Shown: one piece after another, positions 1-12,871 of the stretch
Layout of the letters: every line of letters begins with the position of its first letter
Position numbering within the stretch: the first letter of the stretch is position 1
Assembly (NCBI GenBank): GCA_910592205.1
Contig: CAJVPJ010000119.1
Coordinates: 1 to 43,183 of the forward strand
Direction: 5' to 3'
From: Paraglomus occultum
Taxonomy: Eukaryota > Glomeromycota > Glomeromycetes > Paraglomerales > Paraglomeraceae
DNA: 43,183 nucleotides
Notes under the pieces: generated by a model
What the model was told of the DNA's origin: nothing
The model's database searches: none
Seen by the model: the letters and a program-made list of their open reading frames with translations, nothing else
Made by a program: the position numbers and the translations under genes

Positions 1-84
1 ACGGAATTCGTGTATTAGAAGGTTAGTGCGGAAAGCAGTTTAGGAAATGAAGTGCTGATAGAACGAATGGAGAATGAAGGAATT

Positions 85-221
85 ATAAAATAGGAAAGTA
101 TGTGCATGAGGATGCATCAGGAGACAGCGATGAAAATGTACTTAACGTTAAATAAAATAGGAAAGTATGTGCATGAGGATGCATCAGGAGACAGCGATGA
201 AAATGTACTTAACGTTAAATA
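85..221. repeat. 67-bp tandem duplication
   Basis: Two consecutive copies with a period of 67 bp (85-151 and 152-218, with the match running to 221). I found no mismatch between the copies. The unit contains GCATGAGGATGCATCAGG. No coding frame or known element is apparent, and the lack of divergence suggests a recent local duplication. Confidence 0.9.
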
Positions 222-1879
222 GCACTACTTTGACAATCAATTTACTTGTCTAATTGCGTAATCGTCGACATTTGTGTATGTTACCATTCTTGTAGCAATG
301 CAGTATCACATTATTTCTGCCACTTCAATTCCACCGCGTTATTTAAAACCGGTGACTGAATGACTTTAATTATAATCGGACAGACGCTTTCTAATCAGTT
401 ATATTAAACTACGCTGTTATAATATAATAAAGATGATGATGAGTTCTAATATTTTTCTTAGCTATACTTATACTAACACAGTCTTTGGAATAATTGTCTC
501 CGACTATACCCACATATCGATAGCAGAAATCGAAGCACGGGATGGCAGGTATTCAACAGCACAGCTAATAAATAAACAAACGAAATTAAACATCTGACCA
601 TGATAAAATAATCGGAGGTATAAAGAACAGTAATAACAGTATTCTCTTGGAGAGAAGAAATAATTAAATCTGCTGTCTTGGTTAAAGGAGCGAAGGGCAT
701 GTTAATCACGCGATCGACGTTCTGTAAACCCGACGCTTTTGATGATACAATGCTGCCAGCACTTTGTAACACGCACTATTAATGTGGATCTTTATATTAA
801 TCGAAGAAAAGCAATCGTCAAATGGATAGCTTTATAAGCACCGTTTGATATAAAAGTTGACAATGGATAACACGCATATTTTATATCCGTTATAATAATG
901 GGCCTTTCAGAAAGCGGTTTCTCGAGAATTGCGACATGAATGTTGTGACCTTGAAAGAAGCACAATTGATATTATTGTTAACTGTGCAATCCTTACATCA
1001 CTATTTATGAATTTAGTTGTCAGCTCAGACAGTTATGACAAGAGGCCACATACGCAAAAGGAAGAATTTTGAATAGAGCATTAGGTTGTTGTACAATGGG
1101 ACTTTATGCCTGTGCGTTGTTTCTCTATAAAATCTATATAGCAAAACGATGTCACGTGTTCATTTTGTCAAGTCGATTTTTAAATAGATCCATTTATTGG
1201 TGTAAACACTCGATCGACAATTCAGATGATGTAAGGCAGACTCGTTTATAATAATAGGCAGGGGGTCTGATTTGGTCATGCATAGCCTCGTTAAACCGAA
1301 ATGGATGATCCGAAGTTTTCATCATTTCCGCCAGCGACAATTTGGGATATATCCGCTATGTTGCGTTAACTCGAACCGTTAACTTGTGACCCGATTACTG
1401 ATGTAAAGGTATTTCTTCTGTAATTGAAGTGTCATACACAAATCGAATCTTTGAGTATCAATTTCGTCTCAGTACAATGTAATGGTAAAATGCTTCAATG
1501 ACTAATATTGAGATAAAGTTTACAAAAATACATTCAACAACCATCAATCCAAAATAACAACACTGCTTGTACAACAATACCAACAAAAATTTTCTCATCT
1601 TTCTTATGTGATGGTATGTGAAAGCAAATAAAAATTGTTCACATAGTAAAATTTTCCTCAATCACATTAGTGAAGCTCACACTAACTATAACACCACTAA
1701 CATTTCACATGCAAAGAAATTGAACAGTTAATAGTAAAAAGGACTATTACTATATAAATACTAACTAATTATCATCCCAAAAATTTGAAAGTTTTTTTAC
1801 TACAGCAATATAAAAATGATTTAACTTAACTATTAACTCTATAACTAGCAGAACCCATATTTAATGTATTTAGAGGTGA
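222..1879. other. intergenic, no gene supported
   Basis: AT-rich DNA with only short open frames of low-complexity composition. No conserved motif, RNA gene or transposon end was recognised on either strand. Confidence 0.5.
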
Positions 1880-2125
1880 ATTTGATCCAAAGCCTTTGCC
1901 AATGCTGTTGCTCCTGTATCTCCTATTTGATTCCTCTGTAGATTTAGAGATGTTAAAGAAGAATTTAATTCCAGAGCTTTGCCAATGCTGTTGCTTCTGT
2001 ATCTTAATCTCCTATTTTATTATACTGAAGATATAGAGATGTTAAAGAAGAATTTGATTCCAGAGCTTTTGCCAATGCTGTTGCTCCTGTATCTCCTATT
2101 TGATTCCCCCATAGATTTAGAGATG
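1880..2125 (-). pseudogene. out-of-frame LRR repeats behind the kinase-LRR gene
   Basis: About three more copies of the same 84-bp LRR unit continue downstream of the stop codon of the kinase-LRR gene, but they are broken. The copy at about 2140-2150 carries a 5-bp insertion (ATATC on the + strand), which shifts the frame and causes the stop. The copy near 1980 lacks one T and has a 6-bp insertion near 2005, and the copy near 1885 has another small indel. They are best read as a decayed tail of a once longer repeat array. Splicing that restores the frame cannot be excluded from sequence alone. Confidence 0.7.
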
Positions 2126-2720
2126 TTAAAGAAGAATTTGATTCATATCCAGCGCTTTTGCCAATGCTGTTGCTCCTGTATCTCCTATATCATTATATTG
2201 AAGATCTAAAGATGTTAAAGGAGAATTTGATTCCAGAGCCTTTGCCAATGCTGTTGCTCCTGTATCTCCTATTTGATTCCTCTGTAGATTTAGAGATGTT
2301 AAAGAAGAATTTGATTCCAGAGCTTTTGCCAATGCTGTTGCTCCTGTAGCTCCTATTTTATTTAAATGTAGATTTAGAGATGTTAAAGAAGAATTTAATT
2401 CCAGTGCTTTTGCCAATGCTGTTGCTCCTGTATCTCTTATTTGATTCCTCTGTAGATTTAGAGATGTTAAAGAAGAATTTGATTCCAGTGCTTTTGCCAA
2501 TGCTGTTGCTCCTGTATCTCCTATTTGATTCCTCTGTAAATTTAGAGATGTTAAAGAAGAATTTGATTCCAGAGCTTTTGCCAATGCTGTTGCTCCTGTA
2601 TCTCCTATTTCATTCCAATATAGATTTAGAGATGTTAAAGAAGAATTTGATTCCAGAGCTTTTGCCAATGCTGTTGCTCCTGTATCTCCTATTTTATTAG
2701 ACTGAAGATTTAGAGATGTT
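2126..2720 (-). repeat. 84-bp LRR-encoding tandem array
   Basis: The 3' part of the kinase-LRR gene is a head-to-tail array of 84-bp units, each coding for one 28-aa leucine-rich repeat. Neighbouring units differ by only a few bases. That is far less than expected for old LRRs and fits recent unequal exchange or gene conversion. Differences cluster at the residues after LNL (YWNE, QRNQ, HLNK, QYND), which are the exposed variable positions of an LRR. Confidence 0.85.
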
Positions 2721-4078
2721 ATTATTGTAGGTAAATTTGATTCCAGAGCCTTTTTCAAAATAGATTTTGCTTTGATACGTGTAATCTCATTATAAACTGA
2801 ATTTAAAGAAGATAATGAAAATTTTGATTCTAGAGCTTTTGCTAAAATGGTTGCTTCTGTGTTTCCAATTTGACATTCACTCAGATCTAATGTGTAAGTT
2901 GATGGTGGAGTAATCAACAGTTTGAGTAATGTATTTACTGTTTCACTTGATGGCCTTCTATTAGGGTCTTCATCCCAGCATTTGGAATATAGATCAATAT
3001 ATTGTTCAGAAGTTCCAGGAAATGGAGGATCACGAGAACCATTCAATCTGTATAGCAAAACTTCATAATTTGTGGTAACACCTTCACAGGGAATTTTCCC
3101 ACTTGAGATCTCCCAAAGTATTACTCCAAAGCTGAATACATCTGATTGTTTCCCACGTCTGTAAGATTTATCTTTAAAAGATAATGGGTCAATGTATGCC
3201 ATATTTCCTTCATGTTTTGATGTAGACATAATCTGTTTAAGAGTACTAGACAATCCAAAATCTGTTATTTTTGCAATGCCTTCTTGGAGAAGAATATTCA
3301 TTGATGACTAATCCCAAAAGATATAACAGAAAATATAGTAATAGTTGTTTATTAATATTATGTTAGCATTGAAGTATAATAATAATGTCGTTATATATGT
3401 CACTATATATCCCATTAATATTAATTATAAGTTATACCAACACATACCAAGTCCTTATGAACAATTTCGAGTTTATGCAAATACAACAGTCCATCACTGA
3501 TTCCCAAAGCCAGCCCATACTTGTCCTTCCATGTCAACTTGGAGAAATTTTCCTGTAGGTGTTCAGACAAAGTTCCACCGTCTGCGTATTCAAATACCAT
3601 GTGATAGGGTAAGGGACCAGACAAATCTGTTCAGGTCATCAATTTATAGAGTTGGATAAGTATAACCACTATGTACTGGAAAAATATGATGTTAAATTTA
3701 TGCACCTTGATATATTCCCAAGAACCGAATAACGTTTGGATGATCATCCACTTGTTTATGAGTTCTCAGCTATCATATTATAATCAGTTTATACAATTTT
3801 AAACGCTATAAAATCAATTTCGACGATAGGAAAGTGGCGCCAACCTCTTTGACAAACGGCTTATATAATTCATCTTCACATCTGTTTCGAGTTAGAACCA
3901 AAGTTTTCGTAACGACTAATTTTCCAGAATGCTTTATGCGGGCTTTGTATACAACACCGTATCCACCATGACCGAGCAGTTTACGATCCTGGATGTCATC
4001 TTCCGAATAGTGTTTGATAAATCCTTCTTGGATACTCTTAACTAGCCACTCCCTGTATGTGTTGTCAGACGATTGCAT
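2126..4078 (-). CDS. TKL-type protein kinase fused to ribonuclease-inhibitor-like LRR repeats
   Basis: Four exons were rebuilt: 3845-4078, 3706-3769, 3448-3626 and 2126-3307, about 552 aa. Kinase landmarks in order are the glycine loop GHGGYGVV, the lysine in VVTKTL, the alpha-C glutamate in FVKELR, HPNVIRFLG, the hinge region VFEYADGG, the catalytic loop VHKDLSSMNIL (HKD instead of HRD, with Asp and Asn kept), DFGLSS, and SDVFSFGVILWEI. A diverged LRR follows, then about seven 28-residue repeats of the type LTSLNLQRNQIGDTGATALA, almost identical at DNA level. Kinase-repeat fusions of this kind are greatly expanded in arbuscular mycorrhizal fungi, where they are thought to act in signalling; the ligand is unknown. 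I chose the ATG at 4078. The frame is open further upstream without an ATG, so an extra 5' exon, possibly with a membrane segment, is possible. Confidence 0.8.
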
Positions 4079-7000
4079 GTTTCGGAAGAATCGTTTTCGA
4101 ACGTAGCGGTAGCCAAGTGTAAATGCCAATAACGTCCCAGCATACAAATTGTGATACGTAATACTAATACTGCCTCGTGTGGTACAGTAGTGTGGGACTA
4201 ACTGATATGCACTATAACCGTCAACTACCGTTGAATACCCTTCTTCATATAATAATAAGCTTTTGTGTGATTAAGAACAATGCTACAAATAGTCACGTAA
4301 AGGCCGCTTTATCTTTTTGTTTATTACATAATCACTAACTATACGCACATATGTCATAGCCATTTCACAACTATTGCAGGTCTTATTAATGATCGCTTCT
4401 TTTTTTCATAGGGAAGGCCCTTATTTATGAGCGTTTGCGGTATTTTTATTCTAACTTGACAGTTCAAAAAAACATTCGTATGTTGTCATAATTCAACGTT
4501 TACTAAATCACGAGTAAGGTACGATTTGAATCCTAATACGTACGTATTTTAGTTAAATATTGTAGGGGGCTGAAGCTGAAATGAAATTAATCACGTAGTT
4601 CAGTAGTTAGCGGGGGTAGCCAATGCGGTAGCTAATATATCACTTGACAATTTGCATGATAAAATCGTATTTCGACCGAGTCGTTGTAGACAAGTTAATT
4701 ATGACCGTATATAAAACGCAAATTCATATGTAGAAATCCGTTCCTGAAAATTGGGCTGTTGTAGAAAAAACTGGTATAACCAGTGATGGCATAAAGAAGT
4801 TTTATTGTCTAGTACTTCCAAGGAGCTCAGTTCAGGAGGTATTTTGAATTTAAGAATTTATGACCAGAAAACTGGAATGCATCATATCCTTTTTTTTATA
4901 CCCGTTGGAGTTTTTTGCTCAAACGACAAAGGCTTGACTTATTGGAAAAGCATGATGAGATAATGTACTGGCTACAATGAAGAATTCATCCTCAATTCTG
5001 GGCCTTATCTTCTGACCGTTGGGGAAAATCAAAAGTTTTGTTGAAAAATGCCTCCTTTCTCATCGCTTCCAGAAATTGAGCTTATTATTCCAGAAGACTT
5101 CAAAATGTATCGGATTCAAATGTAGCTAAAATTGTGGACGTAGTAATAGGCCACAGCTGTGCCACTAATACTAAATCAAAGCCAAAAAGAAAAGAAAGGC
5201 GCCACACTAGCAATTTTTAACTTACATGGTCAAACGTTTACTTTGTCTGATTTTATTGCAGCATGCCCCATATGAAACGTCTTTAAACTCTCACAAGTTA
5301 CCGAGCATCTCCTCTTCTTGTATGATAAAATCGTATATACAACTTACGCACAAAACTAAAGCACAACATGCCCTGTAAACGGCAGAGCATAATAATAATT
5401 TTCTCAAAGTAAAAGAGTGTCTGATAGGATTTGACTAGCGCAAAATGACCCAATTAGAATTTTTGTTAATGTTGAAATAAACTTCTTTTTTTTTATTTTG
5501 CTGTTCGTCAGCAGCAACTACGATTTTATGAAGCAAATGTCTTGTGCTCAACAGGCGATACGTATACCAGCATTGCTAGATAATCGGACAACTATATTCT
5601 TGTAAGAAAGAAAATCCAACCTATTACGTTATTAGTCATGATTTGCGCAATGCTATCATACGCAATAAAATGACTTTTACAAAATAAAAAACGAATACGT
5701 TTGCTGATTTGTTAAAGAAAACGAGTCTTCAATAATGTAAACGGTTCTACGGCCATTGGTTTTCGCAGGACAAAGATTTGCAGTACAAGTAAACTGCGTT
5801 ATATTTACAAAGAAGATTATCTCCGAAGAAGTAGTTATAGTTTCTAACCCTCATGATTGGTCGAGACAAAATTAAATGAACGGCCTTAATTGATAACCTT
5901 CAAATCTGACCCAGAAACTGTATAAATATATGTTAGGACAATAGTTTTTTATCCCATACGATTAATTGATGTCTATTTTGAGTAAACAATACAATTTCTA
6001 CACGTGCCTTGTTTACACGTGAACTTTATCGTATTTCACAATAATAATAGTCTATGCGCTGTATGAAGACTTTTGTTGTAGTCAACAAATTAAAGGGCCA
6101 TCAGCAATCAAAGAAACGTCCGAATAAACTAATGGATTAAACTGGATATTTTAAAAGCATTATTATTGACAAATAAAGTCAAGCTTTTGGTAAATTTCTA
6201 AACTGGTTACGTTATCAATTTGTTTGTTATGAGTGAGCAAGTTCTAATATGCCTGCACATAGTGCGTTTGCAATAATATTCCATTTCGTTACATGGGATA
6301 ATAATATTATTAATATAGTCACTAATGGTCAATCAAACGTTTGTTATTGTTTTGTTATTGTTTTGTCATTGCACTCGCTAGTTGTCAAGATTAAACATAA
6401 AAATAGCTTGAAAGCTCAATACATGAGTAGGGTGTATATTTTTGTTTTGATAATACACGGAAGACATGGGCATGGCCAAAACTTATAAATTGAACACACA
6501 ACTATGACGTATTACGAACAACGTATCAATATTGTAATTCGAATATTGTTATTTTGTAACGCAACTTCCATTACAATTGCCGCCATTAATCATTTGTTAA
6601 CATCTTTGTCCAGCTAATCCGTGTTCGGTAGTTAAAAGTTAGAAGTCCACTGTTATTTCCTAGTTTGACTGTTTGAGGGTAACATTTAACATTAACATTG
6701 AAGAATTCTTAATTCTTCTCTCTTTTATTATAAAGACAAGCGTTAGCGACATTCTCATAAATGGTCTTGCGCAATAACTTGCCAAGAATTTAGAGCTATT
6801 GTTACTGTGTGCGATCGGCGCTCGGCACATCGTTACCATCTTTTGAAACTTGAAAAATCCTTATCCGACTGATTTCTTGTTGTCCGTATTTGTCATACAA
6901 TTTTGTTTAAAGCGCGCTAACTTTCGGGGGTTAGTGCCGTACTTTTTATGCAACTTGCGTAAATCATGCAATAGTAATAGCAAAGCGTTTTTTCAGCACT

Positions 7001-7645
7001 TCAAACCGTTACCCTTTTTTTACTTATTAACCGTTACTATTACAACTTTTTTAGCTCTAGCAGAAATAAGATCATTCGACAATTAATTAAATAAAAAGGC
7101 TTTAAAGGATTAATCTGACTAGTGTCAAACCCGAAACCATTCCTTTTATGGAAATTTATCTGGTTTGTTATCCTAATCCTTACATTTGGCATCGATCACA
7201 GGTGTTACAAAGCGCTCGGCCGTATTTAGACATGAACACAGTAAGTTTGATGAAGCATATGAAAAAGGTCGTATTGTTAATGTGATTTTTTGCCATTTGC
7301 TTTATTTCTCTTTATTGTTAGTTGCTTATTATATAAAACAAACCAATAAGTATGTTCGTATATAAACATGCATATGCGCTTGAGAGTTCCCCTTCAACAC
7401 CATACCGACAGCTAAAGGTCTTCCTGTTAACACTCAGAGCAGGTCTCTACCTACACTCGTTCAATCAACACCAGAGGCTTCCGAGAGGCCCCTTCTCGAG
7501 TGTATATTAAATATATCAGAACTTTATATTTACCGTTACATTATTGTCACTACCTAATCATTTCACCATTGTCCGCATACCCGCTTCATACTCTCTACCC
7601 TACTCTATCATTCCATACGCATATCTCTTCCTGTATTCTTCCAAA
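4079..7645. other. long intergenic region with two short coding-like stretches
   Basis: No complete gene was recognised on either strand. Two open + frames without a start codon have protein-like composition: 4734-4847 (contains ENWAVVEKTGITSDGIKKFY) and 5741-5875 (contains KIISEEVVIVSNPHDWSRQN). They may be relics of a decayed gene or element. I could not assign a family to either. Confidence 0.3.
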
Positions 7646-8532
7646 ATGCATTCATCTTTCCACCTCATTCTCTTCACATTTTTCACATTCTTTCTATCTC
7701 TCACTCCACTGGCGTATTCTGACAAATATGTCATAACTTCTCCGACTACGACGACAGATTGGGTTGTTGGAACCACCGTTCAAATTCTATGGGATTTTAA
7801 TACCACCGACCCTAATGACAACGGTCGTACTTTAAAGTTGGAGCTATACCAGAAAACCGGGTCATTGGCGGCAGACAATCTAATGGCTACTATTACTGCC
7901 AGTGTAAAGACGGTAGATAAAAACGTTAGTTGGATTGTGACTAGTGGATTGACAACTGCGAATAATTATTACATACATTTGGAGGTGAGGAGAAATTTCT
8001 TGCGCACGTGATACTGTTGTTTGGCTGGTTAAAAAAAAAAGAGATCTTTTGTTAACAAACATCAATTCCCAATCATTACAAAAGAGAAATCCCGAGAATA
8101 TAGCAGACTTGTTTCCCGATAAGACGGACAGTCCTGTATTCCGGATTCTGGAACAAAACGCGACTACTACCTCTACTACGTCTTCAGCTGCGACTTCAAC
8201 CTCGTCTTCGATCAAGCCTAGCTCAAGTGAGTGCACGTACAGATTTATATGCACGTCTGTTTATGCGTTGATTATGGTCATGGATTAATCGTCTTTTCAA
8301 TTCTGTCTTGTTTATAGCTACGACAATGATCGTTGTCGCCACTGTAACACCATCTTGCGATCATGTTGCTCAAGTCTGCAACGATTCAGGAAGAGCGTTT
8401 ATCAATACCACTGACAGATGTGTGTGTGGTACTTTCCTACGTGGCGCCGCATCATCATTAACCGCGGGGATGACTGCAATAATGATAATAACCATGATAA
8501 CCACTGCCCTTACCGCATCCATCTTCACATGA
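7646..8532 (+). CDS. secreted Ser/Thr-rich GPI-anchored protein, Kre9/KNH-type N-terminal domain
   Basis: Three exons: 7646-7984, then from 8085 (or 8097) to 8226, then 8318-8532; about 231 aa. The first 25 residues form a signal peptide (MHSSFHLILF then a Phe/Leu-rich core, ending TPLAYS). A Kre9/KNH-like beta domain follows: ITSPTTTTDWVVGTTVQILW, TLKLELYQ, and SPVFRI at the domain end. After it come a Ser/Thr linker (TTSTTSSAATSTSSS) and a hydrophobic C-terminus after GAASS, as expected for a GPI signal. Family members are cell-wall or surface proteins linked to beta-glucan; the exact role is unknown. The acceptor of exon 2 is uncertain: both AG sites keep the frame and differ by 12 bp. The start was chosen because it opens directly into the signal peptide. 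Confidence 0.75.
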
Positions 8533-8819
8533 CAATAATGTAAATTTTTAAATAATATTTTTTTCTGGTGAATATTTATAACTGTACATTAATCATAATA
8601 AGAGATAATTTAGACACACCATAATAAAACTTCTTCCCAATAAACAATCTTTGCATAAAACGGAACACATCAACAGACAATATTATGATATAATCACGTT
8701 TATTACAACCATGTTTCTCTATATGTTACAAATAATATTATATAAGCACATTCTATAATATGACGGGCGATTTCATCTAAATGTAATTGTCATTATCGTC
8801 ACCATCATCATTGCCGTCT

Positions 8820-9925
8820 CTAGACGGCATTATCCGGTGCCATCTTATCCATCGGGATATTATCGGCTGCCACCAACTTTTTCCTGGACTTTTCGAACCT
8901 CACACCGATATAATTGCGTAAATAGATCATACCCATCTGGAATGCGTACGCAATAATGAAGAATACAAACAGACCCAAATACCAAGTCGCTGCTTTTGCT
9001 GCACCACTATCCCATGAGAGGAAATTGTATACCCAGAAGTGATCACTAATCAACGACAAAAGTGGACATCAGAGTTAATAATGAGATTATACGAAGACAA
9101 ACCGAGCATAGATCCACACATGTCAACACAAAAAAGAAACATTCCCCCAACTCCAAGTACTCTTAAATACTTACACAGCATGGACGACCCAACTCTCAAA
9201 CATGAACAACAGTAAAAATAACATAGTTATTAACAAGTAACTCCAATACAAGATCTGCTTATTCAACCACAGTTCTACAAGCATAAATATTCCATCTCCG
9301 GCATGCATTGACACCGTTCTCCACCAAGTGATTGCAGGCGTCTCGGATGTAAGATCATCGAGGAAGAACCAGTAGACTAGAGGAACTATAATGTGAAAGT
9401 GTATTACCGTATGGTATAGTACGAAATGAACGTAATGCAAGAATGTTGGACGCATAGAGGTTTTTGCACCAAGATACACGGACAGCTGAACGTGGAAAAA
9501 GAAGTAGTGCCTTGAGTATCGGAATCTCTATTAAAAGAACTGCCAAGTCACAGCACCGATTCTCTCATACTCACCAAAAAATAAACAGTCAATCCAAGAT
9601 AACTTAAATTAGTAAAATATACTAATACTTTATCATTCTGATTTACTATATACTGTACTATAGTCGCAATGAATACAACCGTGCAATATATTGCCATCAC
9701 TAAACGGACGACAAAAAGCGTTTTTGAAGAAACAAAGTAGGATGAAAATGACAACGAAGGGTCATAGGTATCCGTGTGGAAAATACTAGTTGCGCAGGAG
9801 CGCTTTGCTGGAGACTGGGTCATGATGGTGTCTGCTGGATAAGAAACGGAATTGATACTGGAAAGCGATATGGAAGAATTAGAAGATAAAGGAGTTGTAA
9901 GAAGAGTATATTGTTCTGACGCCAC
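8820..9925 (-). CDS. multi-pass membrane protein, possibly FAR-17a/AIG1 (rolling-stone) family
   Basis: Exons 9575-9925, 9175-9527 and 8820-9045, about 308 aa; phases agree at both introns (GTGAGT and GTAAGT donors). A polar Ser-rich N-terminus of about 65 residues is followed by about six hydrophobic segments: FVVRLVMAIYCTVVFIATIV, FTNLSYLGLTVYFL, a His/Phe-rich loop and helix (HFVLYHTVIHFHIIVPLVYW), ILYWSYLLITMLFLLLFMF and WYLGLFVFFIIAYAFQMGM. The pattern FTNLSYLGLTVYF together with HAGDGIFMLVELWLN resembles the FAR-17a/AIG1 and rolling-stone membrane proteins; some members of the first family hydrolyse fatty-acid esters of hydroxy fatty acids. The short hydrophilic tail ends in MDKMAPDNAV. 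The gene converges on the GPI-protein gene, with about 290 bp between stop codons. The family call is tentative; the membrane topology is clear. Confidence 0.6.
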
Positions 9926-11939
9926 TGCGAAAGAACTTAAGAAAGAACGAGTGTAGGTTAAAGGAGGGGGAACGGGTTAATTAAAAAGAAGATTATAAAT
10001 GGCCAAGCAGACCTCGGTTTATGCAATAAATATTGTTTGGATGGAACGTCGTGCAACTTTTGTACTGGTGCATATTTTGCATATTTGGCATATTTGGAAT
10101 TGTTGGCTTCAAAGCCTGTTTTCTATTAATAAGCTAAAATTGTGTGTTACGTACGAATAAGACATTCGTAAAAAAGGTCATGTGTGCCGTTTTCTTGTTT
10201 AAGAGAATTTAAAAAAAAAAAAAAGGTTAAAGATACATTTTAAGCAAACACGTATCAGCCGTAGTAGCATTGTAATGCTACTTGTCTATTTGCTGTGTAG
10301 CCATTTTATGCTTATTTTCTTTTCAGTTCACAGACTAGGCATAACTGGGGAATTCGACCAAAAGAGTCTAGTCAAAATTTTAGAAAAGGAAAATTCCCGA
10401 AATTGTCCTAACATACTAAATACAAATTAGTATACAATTGGAGGTTGAAAAAAGAAAACAACTATAAGAGAACACATCCATGATAAAACAGAATTTGGCT
10501 GTCCTGAGACGATGAAGAAAAGTTTAAGAATGATGTCCATACCCGCTTTATTGGTGACTATAAAGAAATCGATGATTACTTTGCATCATCCTTTGGGAAA
10601 TTTTTCTGAAAGACATCTGTTATCTCTTTCTCATCTTTGGCGTTTGGCCTTGAACTCTCCACATATGCTAAGTGAATTCTGTCAGCAGTCCTACATCATT
10701 TGTGCATTCTCGTTTATAGTTTTTTGCGTTTATTTCTCAAAAAAAAAAAAAACCTGGTGCAAGGTCATTCCCCTTCAAACTTTTCCTGTGCTGACTAAGG
10801 TATGATTTTTCACTTTTGAAATTTCTGTTAACCACTGTAGTCATTAATTATAAAAACAGTATATTATTGAAAGTGCGGTTTTACTCATACGAGTGCCTAA
10901 GTTGAACCACAGTTAATACAAATTGGTGTCTTTGCGTCGTTATTTCTAAAAACAAGTACAACATAACGTCAGATAATCACTGGTTTACGGTCAGAGACCC
11001 AAGTTGCGATCTCATACTCATTTTTCATATGGGCAAATTCTCGGGTAGTTCTGTAGATGTTGACATTACGTACTTTTTGAATATCCGCAAAATACATGAC
11101 TTATTCAATATTACAATACTATAAATGTTTCACGTGTAGAGGAGGGACCATAAACAGTGATCGTTATCAGTTATTTATTCAGCATAATCTTAATGTTATC
11201 GATTTTCTTCTGATCCATATTTTGATTGATATTCCACTGTTCCCGAATAAGCTTTATCGTTATGGTAAATTGATGGACCGCGGTCATGATGGCTGGGCAA
11301 TGCTCCAAACTAAAGCCACGGAATCCTTCAGCGTGCTAATATGTTTTCGATTCCACTAATAAGATATCTGATGAGCAGGTGACGCGTACGACTATTTCGA
11401 TACTTGCAAATCAAGGGTTAATGAGAAGTTGAGACGTAACTCCTGTATTTGGGAGTTAGTAATATGTGGGTGATGAGACGAGAAAATGCTAAAGCGCAAT
11501 TGTATTATAGAGATGACAGCTTCAATTATAATGTATATGGTCACTTTGATGCCAAAGCTATCCAATAATATTTGGAGAAAGGGAGAATTCCCTACGCGGT
11601 TTGCCATCTGCGAGAATTACCACAGATTTGCGAAAAAGCGGTGATTGCACGGATAGAGAATTTTATGTCTATATTCGTTAGTAACTGTAAGAGAATTTTA
11701 ACAACACCAGACAAACTACGTTCTTAAAATATTATACGACAAACCTTTTTGAGATAAACCACAACTAATCCTCGACATATTAGATTAAGCGAGAATTGAT
11801 GGTGATATTAGTGTATTTATTTTGTATTTGCATTCCACGCTGTGTAGTCGTATAGAAAGAAGAAAGTTTGTGTCTTATTGTACGAGCTACGAGAATAATT
11901 GCAAGTTAGTCACTCGTTCGGTGTAAGTTTGCTTTGTAT
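9926..11939. other. intergenic, no gene supported
   Basis: Contains poly-A runs near 10210 and 10740 and several open frames of about 70-100 codons, none with recognisable motifs or plausible splice partners. The frame at 10512-10805 (+) reads through a poly-A tract and looks accidental. Confidence 0.4.
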
Positions 11940-12197
11940 TCATGAAAGAGTAATCGTCTCTAGACCATCCTCTAACGCACTAATTCTTGGCGGCAACTCG
12001 TTGTTCTCCAGTACATGACGTTTAGCAAGCCGAGTATCAAAGACACGTTCTTCACGAAGAAGGTTATCGATAAATTCACGCATGCATATTATTTCAAAGT
12101 CCCCACCCAGAAGAATGTTAGGATTTGCGCACAGTAAAATCAATGTCACTACCAGAACGTAAAAAGATATATCAATAATAAACCGTTTCGGGAGCAA
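11940..12197 (-). CDS. hypothetical small membrane protein or terminal exon
   Basis: Open frame of 85 codons beginning at a TTG, so the true start or a splice acceptor must be sought near 12197. A hydrophobic stretch (IIDISFYVLVVTLILLC) is followed by a charged region with protein-like composition (REFIDNLLREERVFDTRLAK, then PPRISALEDGLETI). No family was recognised. It could be the last exon of a gene starting upstream on the minus strand, or a chance frame. Confidence 0.22.
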   Translation of the reverse strand: MLPKRFIIDISFYVLVVTLILLCANPNILLGGDFEIICMREFIDNLLREERVFDTRLAKRHVLENNELPPRISALEDGLETITLS

Positions 12198-12871
12198 TTT
12201 GTATAATAAGAGTTGGCATACAGTAATCGCTGGACACGGTCATATACCGGTCAAACCGAAGCAAGATCACTTCCAGTAAAGTGATTCGTATAATCTTTTC
12301 AATTAGATACTGTGGGTTTGTTCCGTGTACTGTGATCGCGTCTGAAACTGTCCTGTTACAGCCATGGTAAAAAAATTCGCAATCAAAAGAAATCTGTTTG
12401 CAAATTCGATTATTATTCTACAACATCCCCTACTATTACCAACGAAGAGTAATTATTGAAAATAGGGCGGGAAGGGGATAAAGTTAAAGTCACTGGCAAC
12501 ACATATGGTAAGAATGCAAGTGGATCTTACTTTTCAAATGCTAGCAGCTATGGCATTGTCAAGGTACATTGAACGATCATAGGCAAATATTTCGGTAAGA
12601 AGGTTGCTGACATTACTTTCCTCCCAGATTCTGATGACCGCTGAGAATTGCAATGTGTGTATACCTGACTCCATTCACGGCAGAGCGTATAATGGGACCG
12701 GCTTTAAAGTTTTCCAAGCGTCTACTTAAGTTCAAGCCTAATCGAAAATCCGCAGATTGATCTGTCTTTATTTTTCTATACGTGGCTGGGTAAGCAATTA
12801 AACATCGCAATCTCTTATTCCCTTCGCCTATTCTTTTTCACTTATGACTTTTCAAATGCCATCTTGATTAT
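12198..12871. other. intergenic, no gene supported
   Basis: Lies downstream of RRP41 and includes its likely 3' untranslated region. A 65-codon minus-strand frame at 12613-12810 has no recognisable motif. Confidence 0.4.

Noticed and set aside
1979-2700. Long Leu-rich open frames on the + strand (MPMLLLLYLLFDSS-type repeats)
   Set aside because: They are the antisense shadow of the 84-bp LRR repeats of the minus-strand kinase gene; the repetition comes from the array itself.
9355-9546. 63-codon minus-strand frame overlapping the membrane-protein gene
   Set aside because: It overlaps exon 2 of the membrane protein in another frame and has no motif of its own.
10512-10805. 97-codon + frame with a hydrophobic segment
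   Set aside because: Reads through a poly-A tract, has no motif and no plausible splice partners.
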